Shown: one piece after another, positions 1 through 12,265 of the stretch
Layout: each line of letters opens with the position of its first letter
How positions within the stretch are numbered: the stretch's first letter is position 1
NCBI RefSeq assembly: GCF_001638985.1
Contig: NW_017265146.1
Span: 620,001-684,000, forward strand
DNA from: Phycomyces blakesleeanus NRRL 1555(-)
Lineage: Eukaryota; Mucoromycota; Mucoromycetes; Mucorales; Phycomycetaceae
DNA length: 64,000 nt
Reading direction: 5' to 3'
Position numbers and translations under genes: made by a program
Notes under the pieces: model-generated
Seen by the model: only the letters and a program-made list of their open reading frames with translations
Told to the model about the DNA's origin: nothing
Database searches by the model: none

Positions 1-146
1 ACCGATAGACAAGATGTCCGCTTGGTGAAGCGTACAGGGCAACAAAAATTTGTCCAAGTTTTCGGAATCATCAGCTTCGCAGATTCTTTCACTACACCTC
101 TGACCCAATGGGTCAAGGTGAGCTCGGGCACTGCTAACAAACAATC

Positions 147-2078
147 TTACTCCTTGTTGACAGCTGGATCGCCTTTGAATCGGAGCACATACTTCAATAG
201 GCTCTTTGGATCCTCTTTTCCTCTATTACTCGAAGACTTTGCCGGCTTTGACGCAGGATTGCGAGCTGGGAATGGCTGGATCTGAGGTTCTCCGATCTCT
301 TTACCGATGGGTTCGATAATTAGATCGGCCTTCTCATCACCGCCGGAAGTCTTCACTTTCTTGCCGCGAGATGCAGAAGGAAGATCCGACTTGAATTCCT
401 TGATACTCTCCTCCTTTTTGCTGCTGGGTGCAGCAACAGGAACAGAGACCTGGGCAGCTGGGGTAGCAGTTGACCCCTGTGTCTTGGCCTTTTTCTTTGG
501 GGCCTTTCCCTTGTCACAACTGGCTGTTGTGACAGGTTCAGGCACCTCGGAAGCAAGGCTTGACACAAGCTTTGCCCGCTCGGTGCGAAGGCCAAAAAGT
601 GGCTTGGGAAGCTGTGAAGGGAGATCACAAGAGGCCGAAGCCATCTTGCTTTCTGGCCCTTCGATTGCGGTCTTTGCTTCCTCAATGGCCTTTTGACTGG
701 CAGGTCGAGGAAGCTTTGAGCTCTTCTCTTTTGGTCGGGGGACCGCCATTGAAGGCTCTTTGCTACCCTTAACCTCGTCGGCACCTACCTTTTGTCTAGG
801 CTTGGGCGCATCGTACTTCTTCAGAGAGGATGGTTCCGGTAGCACTATTTTTTCTGTGTCGTCTTCCATCTTGTCGTCTGCAGCCTGCTGCGGTACGCAG
901 GCTGGGAGATCGTTCGTATCACAATCCATGTTTGCAGACTGGGAGACGTACTGCAAATCGGTAACCGTTGGATTGTAGGTGTGGGCCATGAGCTTTTCGC
1001 CACAATCAGCATCAAGCACCATCACCTCAGCAACATCATCAATCTCCATGGGATCTTCAACTTCCTCGGCTTCACTCCAAGCCAGGTCGTCGTCAATCTC
1101 CATCGGTGTGGGAAGTCCTGTGGAGAGACATTCACCAAAAAATCCATTGGCTGATTGCCAAGACGATAGCGCGAACGCCTCATTTAGACCCTCCACTGTC
1201 CTAAACTTTGGCTTTGGAACCACGAAGCCAGCATTATCCAAACCCGATGGGGTCTGAATGGACTCTTGTCTTTGGACAGGAGTCTCTTCAGCTGACTTGG
1301 GAACCAAGCCGCACTTTGGTTCAGCGACTTCAGTCAATGAGTCGCGATGAGCTTTGTTGGCAGAGTCGTTGAGCTCCTCTTCCAACATCGCGTCAAGAAA
1401 TCTAGCAGAGAGTCTTGGCTTTGCAAAACCCTCTGAGAAAAATCTGTCACAGATGAATCTGAGTCGTACGCTGACCTCAGCTTCATCGCATTCGTCTACA
1501 AGCTCACTCGACACACCCTCGTCGAGGTCTGCATGGGTTTCCCCACAGGTACCAGCCACGCCGTTAACTGGGAACACCATTGTAGCGATGCCACGTCCCA
1601 ACTTATGCAAAGGAAGGAGGTGAGGGACATATCCCCGAAGCCCTGCTCCAAAGAACACGCTCGACTTTCCTACACAAACAACGTCTTCCGCCTCCGAAGA
1701 GGAATCATTGACGGACATATGCCCTGGGATACCTCCGTGGCGCTTACTCAACAAGCTACCTGAGGGTTCTCCCGTTGTTTGCGAACCAGTAGACCACAAA
1801 GAGCCTACCCAGTTTGACAGCATGCCAAGGATTGTCTGAGGCATCACATTTTTGTGAGCTTCGATTTGATCTTCGCCGTCTGGTCTTACAGCAACAAATG
1901 GGGTTGCACCCACTCCAGCCATGGAGGGGCGTCTTCTCTTAGCAGATTTGGCCATGCAGAATGCAGAGGGCATAGGAGAAGCCTCCCATAACATCACAGG
2001 GATGAACAGGAGAGCTGGGGCAAGTAGATAGGCGAGCGCGAAGGCTGCGCAGAGAGCGTTGTAAACTTTGGAATTCAT
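147..2078 (-). CDS. 643-aa protein of unknown function (left copy)
   Basis: A single long ATG-initiated ORF with no intron. I do not recognise the family. Visible features: a hydrophobic segment at residues about 8-31 that could be a signal peptide or signal anchor, a basic patch KRRR just after it, a middle region with two PMEIDD motifs in an acidic stretch (about 325-350), and a C-terminal third rich in K, P, S and A with many KPK/PKP-type basic motifs, probably disordered. Codon use and GC content are clearly higher than in the F-box genes or the surrounding AT-rich DNA. It is identical to the copy at 35571-37502. It could be a gene carried by a mobile element or a recently duplicated host gene; I cannot tell which. 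Confidence 0.7.
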   Translation of the reverse strand: MNSKVYNALCAAFALAYLLAPALLFIPVMLWEASPMPSAFCMAKSAKRRRPSMAGVGATPFVAVRPDGEDQIEAHKNVMPQTILGMLSNWVGSLWSTGSQTTGEPSGSLLSKRHGGIPGHMSVNDSSSEAEDVVCVGKSSVFFGAGLRGYVPHLLPLHKLGRGIATMVFPVNGVAGTCGETHADLDEGVSSELVDECDEAEVSVRLRFICDRFFSEGFAKPRLSARFLDAMLEEELNDSANKAHRDSLTEVAEPKCGLVPKSAEETPVQRQESIQTPSGLDNAGFVVPKPKFRTVEGLNEAFALSSWQSANGFFGECLSTGLPTPMEIDDDLAWSEAEEVEDPMEIDDVAEVMVLDADCGEKLMAHTYNPTVTDLQYVSQSANMDCDTNDLPACVPQQAADDKMEDDTEKIVLPEPSSLKKYDAPKPRQKVGADEVKGSKEPSMAVPRPKEKSSKLPRPASQKAIEEAKTAIEGPESKMASASCDLPSQLPKPLFGLRTERAKLVSSLASEVPEPVTTASCDKGKAPKKKAKTQGSTATPAAQVSVPVAAPSSKKEESIKEFKSDLPSASRGKKVKTSGGDEKADLIIEPIGKEIGEPQIQPFPARNPASKPAKSSSNRGKEDPKSLLKYVLRFKGDPAVNKE

Positions 2079-2514
2079 TGAGATAAATGATGTTTAAACA
2101 AAGTGCGAAGGAAAGGAAAACAGGGAAGGTGGGAATAATTGAGGTACATATATGTTTTTTGTTTTCTGATGGTAGTCGCGCTGACATCACACTCTAAGCT
2201 ACCAATATATTCGTTTATACGCCTTTATCAACTTGACACACATAGGTATGGGTAGATAAGAATTGTCTCCCCCCAAACAACTACCAGGCAGCCTGTATAT
2301 TTTCACATGATGATTAATACAGGTACCGCACGCCCTCTGAACATTATCACCCACACAAAAAGAACAACCAACCGGTTCATGTATATTTAACGCTTCTTCA
2401 CTGTGATAAGTTTCTATAGATTCACATCAACACCAAGTCCAAGTACCAAGAGGTCTGTACTTTACTATTGTAAAAGGGCTTCATTATATGTTTAATACGC
2501 TCGTCTTGAATATG

Positions 2515-2625
2515 TTATTTTATTCTATTTTATTCTATTCTTTATTTTATTTTATTTTATTTTATTTATATTGTGTTGATTAAACTCCCGAAATAAAATA
2601 AAATAAAATGAAATAAAATGAAAAT
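2515..2625. repeat. Pentanucleotide TTTTA / AAAAT arrays in inverted orientation
   Basis: A run of TTTTA/TTCTA units to about 2569 is followed, after a spacer of roughly 20 nt, by AAAAT/AAATG units. The two halves are complementary and could fold into a long AT hairpin. The same structure is present, mirrored, at about 35030-35135. Confidence 0.85.
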
Positions 2626-2737
2626 TTTCTTCTGTTGGAACAAGAAGTGCACAGACCAGCTTAGAGTAACCTGAAAATTGCCGTTATTGAAGCTTGTACT
2701 CTGTCTTTAGAGTTGTTACTACAAACGATCAAAACCA

Positions 2738-2777
2738 AGTCTTTCTTTACTTCTTTACTTCTTTACTTCTTTACTTT
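2738..2777. repeat. CTTCTTTA octamer tandem repeat
   Basis: Several perfect 8-bp units lie in a row. The other arm (about 34866-34910) has one more unit, which accounts for 8 of the 10 bp length difference between the arms. Confidence 0.85.
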
Positions 2778-4438
2778 GCTCTATTTTCTTTTGATTTACT
2801 TGCAAGAAAGTTGGTTCTTGTGATGTAATGACTGTTTCTTATTGGTTGTTCTTTCCGTTGCATAACAGTTACACAATTACAGGTTAGTATAAATTAGAAC
2901 CAATAGAAAGAGAAAACATGTACCAAAGTAGTAAAAAATCATATTGACTATCGGATGCTTTCCCTCTTCCTTGTTATATTCAATCCACATATAAATATTA
3001 ACAGCTCTTATGAGACCATTTTTTGTTAACAAAATGCCAGAACACTTATAAGACCCCCCAAACTGCAGTACTACAGTTTAATATTAGGCCAAGGCAATTT
3101 TTTTGTTGTTGTTGGATGGGCTGCTGTGTAAAGCGTATCAGCCAATCGTAACATAGTGATGTTATGAGAGATAGAGGAACTAACCTGCAATAAATTGTAC
3201 TAACTCTTTATCGGTAACATTTACAGAGTTTTTGATGACTGGCAGTGGACGCTTTCGTAGTCGAGTAAGCTGACCCTTGCTACTTTATAGTAAATTCTCG
3301 TTGGCAAGTTTGGACCCTCCGTTATTCACGGATGAGATTTAGGGGCAAAGGGAAATATAACAGGTGTCATATATCTTACCACCGTTTTCAGACTTCATTT
3401 GTATCAAGTCAGGTTTAGATCCTGAAGAAGATCGAGCCATGTAATGCAGGTACAAAGAATCCGGTGCTATTATTCTTTTAACAAATAAATATAAAATAGA
3501 ATATCTAATCTGCTCAGAGATATTACAAAGCTGTTTTGGACATAGATGATAATGACAGTACCTCAGAATATATATTGCTTACAAGGACTATCCAATAATT
3601 TTCTTTTTCTTTTTCTGAAAAAGGGATTCACGGAAGAGTCTCTTGATCATTGAAGCTAAACACGTTAAGGATTTCATAATATAAGCTTGGAGCAATAAAA
3701 TAATATAGCTCAAAAATTTATAAGCCAACAATATTACATTAAATGTATTCCATTACTGGGTATGTATGCAAAGAATAAAGCACAAATACTTCATTCTGAT
3801 AGCTGATACTTGTAGAAGACAACGAAGGTCTATCTCAACTATTGACATACAATTTTATTGACTTACACACACACACACCAATATATATATATATATTAAA
3901 CTTTCATGGATTTGCCCTTTTTATCCATGTTTAAAGACATATCAGATACAAATTATTGTTTTCTTGAATCTCTTGTATGTCTTTTTAGAGACAGCTACTA
4001 TTTTATTAGCAGTATATTAATACATATGTCCTAGCTGTATAAAGTTGCTGTGCCGAGATATAAATTATAAAAATTTTAATCGCCAACAACGAAAATGATC
4101 ATTTTGATCAAATTGGCAAATTCTACACCAAAAATCAGCTATAAATCACTATTCATAAAGCTATTAGACTCTATGACTATAAGCAACTTGGTTAGACACA
4201 TTAAGATCCACATTATCAGCAGCTTTGGGCATCGATTGCTCAAATATTGACCAAAACATCCTACATTTTCACTCTATAAAATCTTGATCCACTGTAAATT
4301 GGGCTATTTGCACCAAAAAGTACATTTTCGATACCCACTTTTACTCACAGGACAACTGAAAAAAAAGTTGGGAAAATTTTCTTTTTTGTCTATTAAGTAA
4401 AGTTGTGTAAAGCGTAAATACGGGTCCGCCAATGCTTT

Positions 4439-6480
4439 TTAGAGAAGAAACAAGTGTGAACTCGGGGAGATATAAACTACTCTAAAAATGACTAAATTTG
4501 TTAAAGAAGTATAAAAAAGGCAAATAATATATCTACACCGCAGGGCTAAATATATTACTGGTAGAGGAGGATATATGCCGATGTTACTAAGAGTTTGACC
4601 TTGAGCTTTGTTCACGGTCATAGCGAAAGAAAGACATAAGGAGAATTTTAACCTTGTGAATGCGATTTGGCCTTCAGTGCTGGATATAATCAATTTGATT
4701 CTTGGTATACATATAATCTTTCCACTGAATATTGCATTGTCAATTTTTGCTTTGATAATACGATTATTCAAAGATTCGCATATTTATTGTGTCCCATTGC
4801 AAAGACCATTTGCAGGATCCAGGTTTCTCAATAGCACTACTGGGCACCCAACCTTAAGTTGAAGGTCGTGAAGAAAAAGGTGAGGAGGGTCATATGTATT
4901 GAGGAATTCACTGGGATAGTTTATTCGATCTTCGTCTGAAAGTCATTCGTCGATTCTGCTGTATGTTACTTTTTCTCCTGGAAAAGACTTGAGGACTATG
5001 TTATTTATGATCTTAACATCTGCGTTTCTAGGAGTAAGTATGGTATGGCCAGTAAAGTATTAACAGCTTGTGAAGTTGGAAGGCTATTCAGCAAAAATGA
5101 TATCTGTTAATGTATTGATATTGGAACCATTCAATAAAATTGAATCTGGAAGTTGGATGGTTTCATTGTCATTTCCAATCGTTGGTTCGTTTCCTTCTCC
5201 AATACTTAGCAGATATTTTATAAAGAGCTCCACTTGAGCTGCTTTAGTTTGCGTTTTGGCTTTCGATACCCGCATGTCAATTGTCAATTTAAGCTTTATA
5301 ACATTTCCAGATGTTTGACCGGTTTATACATTGCTTTACGGTTTCGTTCCTTGAGCCTTTAGGTACTACTGAAAGTACTTGCCGAAAGTCTCCACCAAAA
5401 ACAACCACTTTTTCTCCAAGTGAAATATTTGCAAGTTCTTCATTCTCGAGTTGCATCATATCTCTGAATGAACAATCAATTGATCATAGATGCTTCGTCC
5501 CAGATGATAATTCGAGAGAGTTTGATAAGCTTTCCGGTTGTCGACGTTGGTGTAATTGTACAAACGGAATTTGCATCGATAAACAATGGTATATGGAATT
5601 GTGAGTGGACTGTTCTTTTTCCATGTAATAGTAAGGCTGCAGTTCCATTTGATGCCACGGCAAGGGCGATACCAAAGTCTCGTCGTGTTTTCTTTAATAA
5701 GGAATTAAACAAAAATGTTTATCCTGTTCCGCCTGGTCCATTAACAAAGAATACTTTTTTCTTCTGAACAGAAATTATCTTGAAGAGCTTTTACTATTTG
5801 ATTATAGATTTTTTGATCCGAATTGAACAAACACTTATCCATATTATATGGCTTTTTTTTGATTTTCCATGCATAGATTTATTTCTTTGGAAATCTCGGA
5901 TGATACTGTTGTGGCGTATGATTCAGTTGAATTTGTTGCTGGTAGAAAAAATCTTTCGTAATTTGCAAGGGTAATTTTGTGTGCTGATAACACATTAAAT
6001 ATCAAGAATGCATCATTATATATTTCTTGGTCATATTCTGGATCATATGATGTTTGGTTCTGTTGTGCATCATGAATATAGTCTTCAATCATTTCGTTGA
6101 AATGCTTAAGCTAAAGATTATACAGATCAGCTGGTTGGCAGAAGTCTATTAACAAAGCAAATAAAGTTTTCAAGGATGATAGAAGTTAGTATTCAGCTGC
6201 TTTAGTAAGACATTGATCCTATTCTTTGTTTGTGTTAATGAATCTATTCATACGGGCAGCTGCTTGGTAAGTTGGTTGTACTATTCTACTCACTGTAAAA
6301 ATATCGAAAAAGGAGGCTGCTCCTGGAATTTTAAATAAAAGTAACCAAAGGTAGTATCTCCCAGTTTCTTTTGGCGATACTGAATACGTATGATCAATGA
6401 TATCCCCATGCCCTTTTACGTCGCTTCCAGCATTTTCTAATGATATTCTCATCTAGCATGCTCTTCATGAATTCCCTAAA
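4439..6480 (-). pseudogene. Degenerate Helitron-type PIF1 helicase
   Basis: Conceptual translation on the minus strand gives, in order, a segment like the region upstream of Helitron helicase (6452-6219), a stretch at 6092-5844, the Walker A region near 5730 reading GPGGTG-stop-T, an ASNGTAALLL segment, a Walker B-like IIIWDEAS (near 5490), GDFRQVLSVVP (near 5350), and the C-terminal SFAMTVNKAQGQT (near 4610). The Walker A lysine codon is a stop, and several frameshifts and stops separate the pieces, so no helicase can be made. The motif order is that of the SF1B PIF1-like helicase domain of Helitron Rep/Hel proteins. The tail of the relic lies at the inner boundary of the inverted repeat. 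Confidence 0.85.
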
Positions 6481-8700
6481 CTTTAGTATAAAGTCTCTGG
6501 TGCTGATCTCAAGTTGATTGTTGAGTACTTGTTAGCCCTGTTAATATTGAATTACGGGCATGTTTATTAATGAATCATATTGTCTAAAATGCCTGATGAT
6601 ATTTAGCTAACTTTGAATCTTAGTATTGTTTATGTCACCAGCTCCCTCAACCACTCACTCCCTAAATTCACTCCATCTACTTGTATAACAAAAGTATAAA
6701 TTGGAACAAAATGAAATGATATACATATATTTTAAACGTCATCTTCAAAGATAGATCTGGTCCTTTCTTTTTATCTACCTATTTATCTATAGATAAACTT
6801 ATTAAGCTGTTTAATATGAATTTTTTTCTGAAAAGGGTCTGTGGATTAGCTATCATTATAATTAGCTCAATTTACTTTTGTTATTACATATAACTTGGAA
6901 AGTTTGTACTTAAATTTGGAAGATTCCACCTTTACTGATAATAATTTGAAATTTTGATCTGATTGATTCCTTTTAATCATTTGAATACAATCAACATCTT
7001 TTGAACTATGTCCCAAAAACCACATACACAAGCATGTTTCTCACACTTGCACACTCTAACAGAAGACTTTTATTTTTAGTTCCAAGAATGACATTTATAC
7101 TAATTTTCCTACTCTTCTCTTTCCTCCGGTGTACTTCAGCATGTTTTCTTTATCTGCATTTCTTACTTGTTTTTTCTTTACTTTAAGATACTTCTCCAGT
7201 AGAAGCAAAATACTTTTGATCTGCCTCCCATTTCTGTAAATACATGGCTATGGAACGTGTGTGCCTGTGTGCTTGTAATACATAGCTAGTACTTGTTTTC
7301 TGGATTATAAAACACATAATAAATAGGCTTTGAAGTCCTCTTCTGTTTTGTAACAATATATGCTCACCATTCCTTTAAGCTTGTACCTCTTTACAAAACT
7401 TAATGATCTATAGTAATGAGTCATGACCCGGTAGACTTTATGAGGAAAGTGAATATGGTAATAGATGGTCTATATCTAAATAGACATGCGACCTTGGCTA
7501 TATCTCTTTTAAGCTAATGTGGCATACGCTCCGAAGTTGAGTGAAATACAAGTTGTATGACACAGAGAGCAGAGAGCACCTTATAACTTTCGGTGGAATT
7601 GGTAAGACCATAATCAATTTTTTAGGATGCCGAATTGTTTTACACCAGCTATTAACACTGCTTACCTCGTTATATTGGCTACTCTAAAATGAATGGTATC
7701 TGTAACATATAACATGTTTAACATGCTAGCTGTGTAACATGCATTTCAAAAGGATCTTGACAAAATTTGGTAAGTTATGTGGTTGGCTTTTTGACGAACA
7801 TTAATAATTCGTATTACTAGCCAATTTTCTCTCATATTTTACACAAAAAAAAAGAGGTCGAGAGCTTGGGATTTAGGGCTCAACAAAAGCCCAAACAATA
7901 TAATAAATACACCCATCTTTTAATGAGCAAAGTATTTGGATCTTTTATTACTTTTTGATACGATATTTCTTTGCCTTTTGTAGTTTTTTTTAGGTAACCA
8001 TTATATTCTTATTATTTTTTTGATATAGCAATACTTTTCTTTGCGGTCAATTTAATGTATTCTTATCCTTTCTAATTCACCGCATAATTCATAGTATTTT
8101 TTTTTAGTCGTAACATACTCAATACTTTGAAATATCAATATCTTCTATGTAGACATCCACTTTCTCTTTTTGTTATGGTCTGTTGCTCAATCTGCAAGAA
8201 CAAAGTCAGTGATTTATCTAGTTTTCTTAAACAGCTATAAAGAGAACAGATAATGTGACAAAATACATAAGAGAAGTATCTTGGTTAAACTTCACAATAA
8301 TCTAATATATATATAATGCGCTTTTTCTGTTTTGCTCATCTCAACCAATCTTTACCAGCCTTTTATGTAAGTTAGTTACAACATGACAGTATTTTCACCC
8401 TCGTTAAATGATACTATCACTCAAAATTAATATATACAGATATGTGTTGCTTTGATTTTTTCAAATTAGCTCTAGATACCAGACCTTATTTTCTAGCTTC
8501 ATTATTACGACTAACTTAAGATATGTATATATTTATTCTCTCTTTCGATTCATTCCGTTACTTTCAAGCAAAATCCAAGGTAAAAATAATGTGAATTTTC
8601 TCCATATATAGAAAAAGAGCCTTGATATTTATTTATACAAACAAATGGTTGCCAGTTGTTTTTCCTTTAAATAGGCAATACATACATATATATTATCTAT
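6481..8700. other. AT-rich intergenic stretch, no gene seen
   Basis: I find no ORF longer than about 75 codons with recognisable content on either strand. The sequence is AT-rich with short homopolymers. It separates the Helitron relic from the 3' end of the first F-box/LRR gene. Confidence 0.6.
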
Positions 8701-10542
8701 CTAATACAAAGGAACAAAATATTCAGCAACGTAGTCAAATCTTAATTCTATATGTCCTTTATAAAGGTCTTTTGCCCAATCATCCTCGAAATACTGTAAT
8801 ACAGAATATACAAGACTATCTTCACCTTCAGGGATTAGCCGGTTGATAAAGAAACCACGGTAATAGTTTTCGACAAAGTCAGCTTCTTGTTCTGAGAGCC
8901 GTCTGCTAGTTTTTGTACAGTCAAACATATCGTCCAGTCCATAGAATAAGCGAAACCAGCCTATGGGATATACAATAAATCTCTTATTGATATCTTGTAT
9001 GCTTAGACTTCGTTGCCAAGGGCCAATTAAGTGGGACAGAAGGACCAAGTTGATGGCAGTACGGGAATCCGTGTATCTGGCCAGCGAGTAGAACTAAACT
9101 TGGGCAAGCAGCAGCATCTTGAGTCTTGTGTGGGACATGTCAATAAGCATGCTCCCCGTTCTTTGGCAGACTGGTCCGGAAACTTGTGATTGTGTCAAGT
9201 ACAGGTACTCCAATTGCCTGCACCGTAAGGAGACGTAGTTAAATGCAGTGATGCTTATAACCATTTCGTTTATCTTCAAAAGCCGTAATCCATGGCGGCT
9301 AATCTGTGCGTTTGCGTCTGTACTGACACCAAGCTCTCCTCCCGAAATGCTCAATTTTCTTAGCATTGGGCAGCTGTTCAACAGATTGTCCAAGATGATG
9401 GATACGGAGCAGTTGTTCATTTCAAGTTCTACCAGCCGCGGACAGTAAGGCAATTCTAGACTTGCAACTTGTCTAACCTCAAAATCTATGTGCCCGTCGA
9501 AAAAGAGTGTCCCGAGAGTTTCTTTGCAGCTTTGGGCACTTTGTCGGATTTTCTCTACTAGGCCCATTGGTTCCCAAATTCTGTTCACGATCTTGTACTT
9601 TATATTCTTAATAGGAGCTCTCGAAAGGCAAACGATATCCCAGAAAACAGCGTGAGATAATGCAGACGTGTACATAGCGGAAAAATCAACTGTTTCCAGA
9701 TGTGAGAACACCTTGGGAGTCAACTGAAGAAATTCTTCATTCATTTCTTGATAATCTTGCGCAAGCGGTGTGGAAATTTCATGTCCAATCTTCCACGTCA
9801 AATATTGTAGGTTTGGGTACTTGTAGCTGAAATAGTACATCCAGGTATGGTATGACCACAGGTTTTCCCAATCTACGGAGTTGAGCTCGAGTGATTTGAC
9901 TAAGGGTGCTGGCGTAGTGCTTGGGACGCTCACTACTTCATCTTGCGAAATTGTTTTGAAGCTTAGTTTACTTGCAATAGATTTTAGATGGGGTAGATGG
10001 GTGTGGAGAATTCTGAAATCGTCCAAAGTAAGAGACAAGTGCCGCGACTCAGAATACGGAGAGATGTCGAGTTCTTCCAGGCTGGGAGTGTTTCTTAAGA
10101 GCCTTAACAAAAACTGTGCCAATTCTTCCGAGGAAGAAGCATCGAGCGTGACCTTCAGGCTAACCAGAGACTTCCATAGGCCATGCTCATTTAACATTCG
10201 AAGTGTCTTGTCGTTTAAACCTAGAGCCGCAATATCGAGATGCCTCAAGTTCAAGAAGATTTTGAAAAGATTGTTTTTGAACACATCGTATAGGGAATAT
10301 TCTCCATTAAGACGTAGGTTTTGAACTGCTAGACCATAAGACAGTCCGCTTGCTGAACGCTTCGCAACTTTGCAGACCCTTTTGAGTGATTCGGAACTTC
10401 TGACCTCCATATCTTTCCAGAGTGAGTCTTGAAATGGGACCTCCCATCCTTTACAAACGAGGACACAATTGAGCTTGTCTTTGGGCAATAATTGAGAAGA
10501 AATTTGCAAAAGAAGTTCAAAAGGTAATTCGGATACGAGCAT
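8701..10542 (-). pseudogene. F-box/LRR protein gene with in-frame amber stop
   Basis: Reads as 613 codons plus stop, the same length as two intact paralogues here, but codon 483 is TAG (9094-9096). The reading frame continues unbroken behind it for 131 codons to the family's C-terminal motif (DLYKGHIELR). N-terminal residues about 1-45 are an F-box (SELPFELL, the VCKGW block, SLWKDMEV), expected to bind Skp1 of an SCF ubiquitin ligase. The middle is made of degenerate leucine-rich repeats, expected to bind substrate. At the stop the paralogues have R or L before FY, so one base change (for example TTG to TAG) explains it. It may be a recent pseudogene or still make a 482-residue protein lacking the C terminus. 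Confidence 0.85.
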
Positions 10543-12265
10543 AGTGTTAATTAAGATAGATAAAAGATAATCAGAAAGATAAAGAGAAAGTTATAGCCAT
10601 GTTTTTACTTATGCGTACTTATTTATATACATGTGTGTGTGTGCATGGATGGAACATCTAGAGCGACTAACATAAAATGGTTTCATAAAATTTGTAGCTA
10701 TGCAGATCTATAGTTCTGGAAACTAACACCATCTTCAGCAGTCCACTTTATCTCCACTTTTACGTTAAATTTAAATATTTAGCTAAAGTTGGTCCTCCCA
10801 GCTGTTCAATTAAATTCACTTTAAATATAAAAGACAGTCCCTATTTCTTATCTTCTTATTGAATTTAACAAGATGAAATTTATTGATTAAAACTCTCTCA
10901 AAATTTATTTAGAAAAAAGATATATTGAACTGCTGGTAAAATTGACCTTTTCTTTAGCTAAAGTAGCAGTGTTTGACTTTAGATAAATTAAAAGTTATTT
11001 CACTGTGGAACATGCTCTAAGAGTCCGAAGACCTGGTTTGGAGATCTATTGCTTAAACTCGAAAATTTTAAGACAATGGTTTGAAAATGGTCTTGCATGA
11101 TGCTTATTAAAAACATCCAATACATCATTATCGTCGTTATTAGAAAATAACTCTTTAATGTTTTCAGAAAAATGGTACAGCTTATTTATTTTCTATGTAA
11201 GGCACTTTTATCTACCCAACTATTATTTTTCTGCTGTTCGATTTTCCACAGAACCCTGTAACCGAGTTTCTGTTCATATGTGACTTTCATATCAAACCCA
11301 ATTTTTGGGATTTATTTCTACGCTAATTTACACTCCGGATCTTTTTTTTTTTTTAAAAAAAAAGGTTCAAATGAAACAAGTATTCGTATGTCTTTATGGG
11401 TAAAAAGATTTAGAGGAATAACTCTAGAATATTTGGAATCAAAAATATATAAAAGAAGATAGCTCTAGGATACTAGCTACTGAAATAACTATTCGGCAGG
11501 ACCCAGTTGTATGGAGTGTATGCTTGGTTCTTGGGATTGATTCGAGCAGTTAGACATCAAATTTTTATTTCATACATCAAAAGGGCTTTGACTTTGGCTA
11601 ATAAATAATTCTATGGACGGTCATCTTTAACCTCTTTTATATCTTCTTTCAATTGAAATTATTTTGGAATTGAAGCGTTTTAATTTAAAGAAAGTTCTAA
11701 AAAACATTCTTCTGAATGATCTCTCTTACAGTACGGCGCCCAGAATGATTTAATTGTTTACTGACAGACTATACGCCAGATAATACATTGTTATTTATTT
11801 ATTTTCTTACAATTATACAATTCTTTTCAACTCTCTAACAGAATCGACTCTTACGTTTCTCGAGAGCTATTGTTGAAATGGTACTTTTCATGTATTGTAT
11901 ATAATGATACGGCAAAACCTTTATCCTAACAAAGAGAATCCGTAATTTACAAAATAATATCGAAACGCAAGTCTAATGATAGCATAAAAGTAACCGAGAG
12001 AGGAAAAGGGATATACATGTTGAATAATAGATATAAATCAAACATTGTATTTAATTGAGAAAATTACTTATATTTATTGATTAAAGGTTTATTATTATTA
12101 CAGTAAATATTATTAAGAGAAGTAGACGATGGTTGATATGCAACTAATTCTCTCTACATGTTTCAAGTTTTATAGGAAGGGTAAAGATGTACCATGGTGG
12201 ATAATTCGAATGAAAAATCACATAATATAACCAATTGAGCGGGTGGATAGGATTACAGACATAAT
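10543..12265. other. Intergenic, with a possible imperfect inverted-repeat element
   Basis: No coding sequence is recognised. Between about 10640 and 11040 the two ends are loosely complementary (GGAACATCTAGAGC against GCTCTAAGAGTCC, and TTTAGCTAAAG with a following GGTC and CAGC.GTTCAAT on both sides), suggesting a decayed MITE. A run of T then A near 11341-11364 is palindromic. Part of the 5' end must contain the promoter of the F-box gene starting at 10542. Confidence 0.45.

Larger units (their letters stand above)
1..4490. repeat. Left arm of a 4.4 kb near-identical inverted repeat
   Basis: This is the reverse complement of 33149-37648; position x pairs with 37649-x near the window start. 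The copies match through the 643-codon ORF, its flanks and the AT-rich stretch behind it. Differences I found: G at 2322 against A in the other arm, one substitution and one AC unit in the microsatellite near 3870, and one extra 8-bp unit in the other arm's CTTCTTTA array. Beyond about 4490 similarity drops abruptly to a diverged roughly 70 bp of Helitron helicase end. The arm is cut by the window start, so its outer limit is unknown. From 2079 to 4438 I see no gene, only microsatellites and AT-rich sequence. Confidence 0.95.

Noticed and set aside
353..784. 143-codon frame antisense or out of frame to the 643-aa ORF, and its mirror at 36865-37296
   Set aside because: It is a shadow in GC-rich coding DNA, nested in the longer ORF with no independent support.
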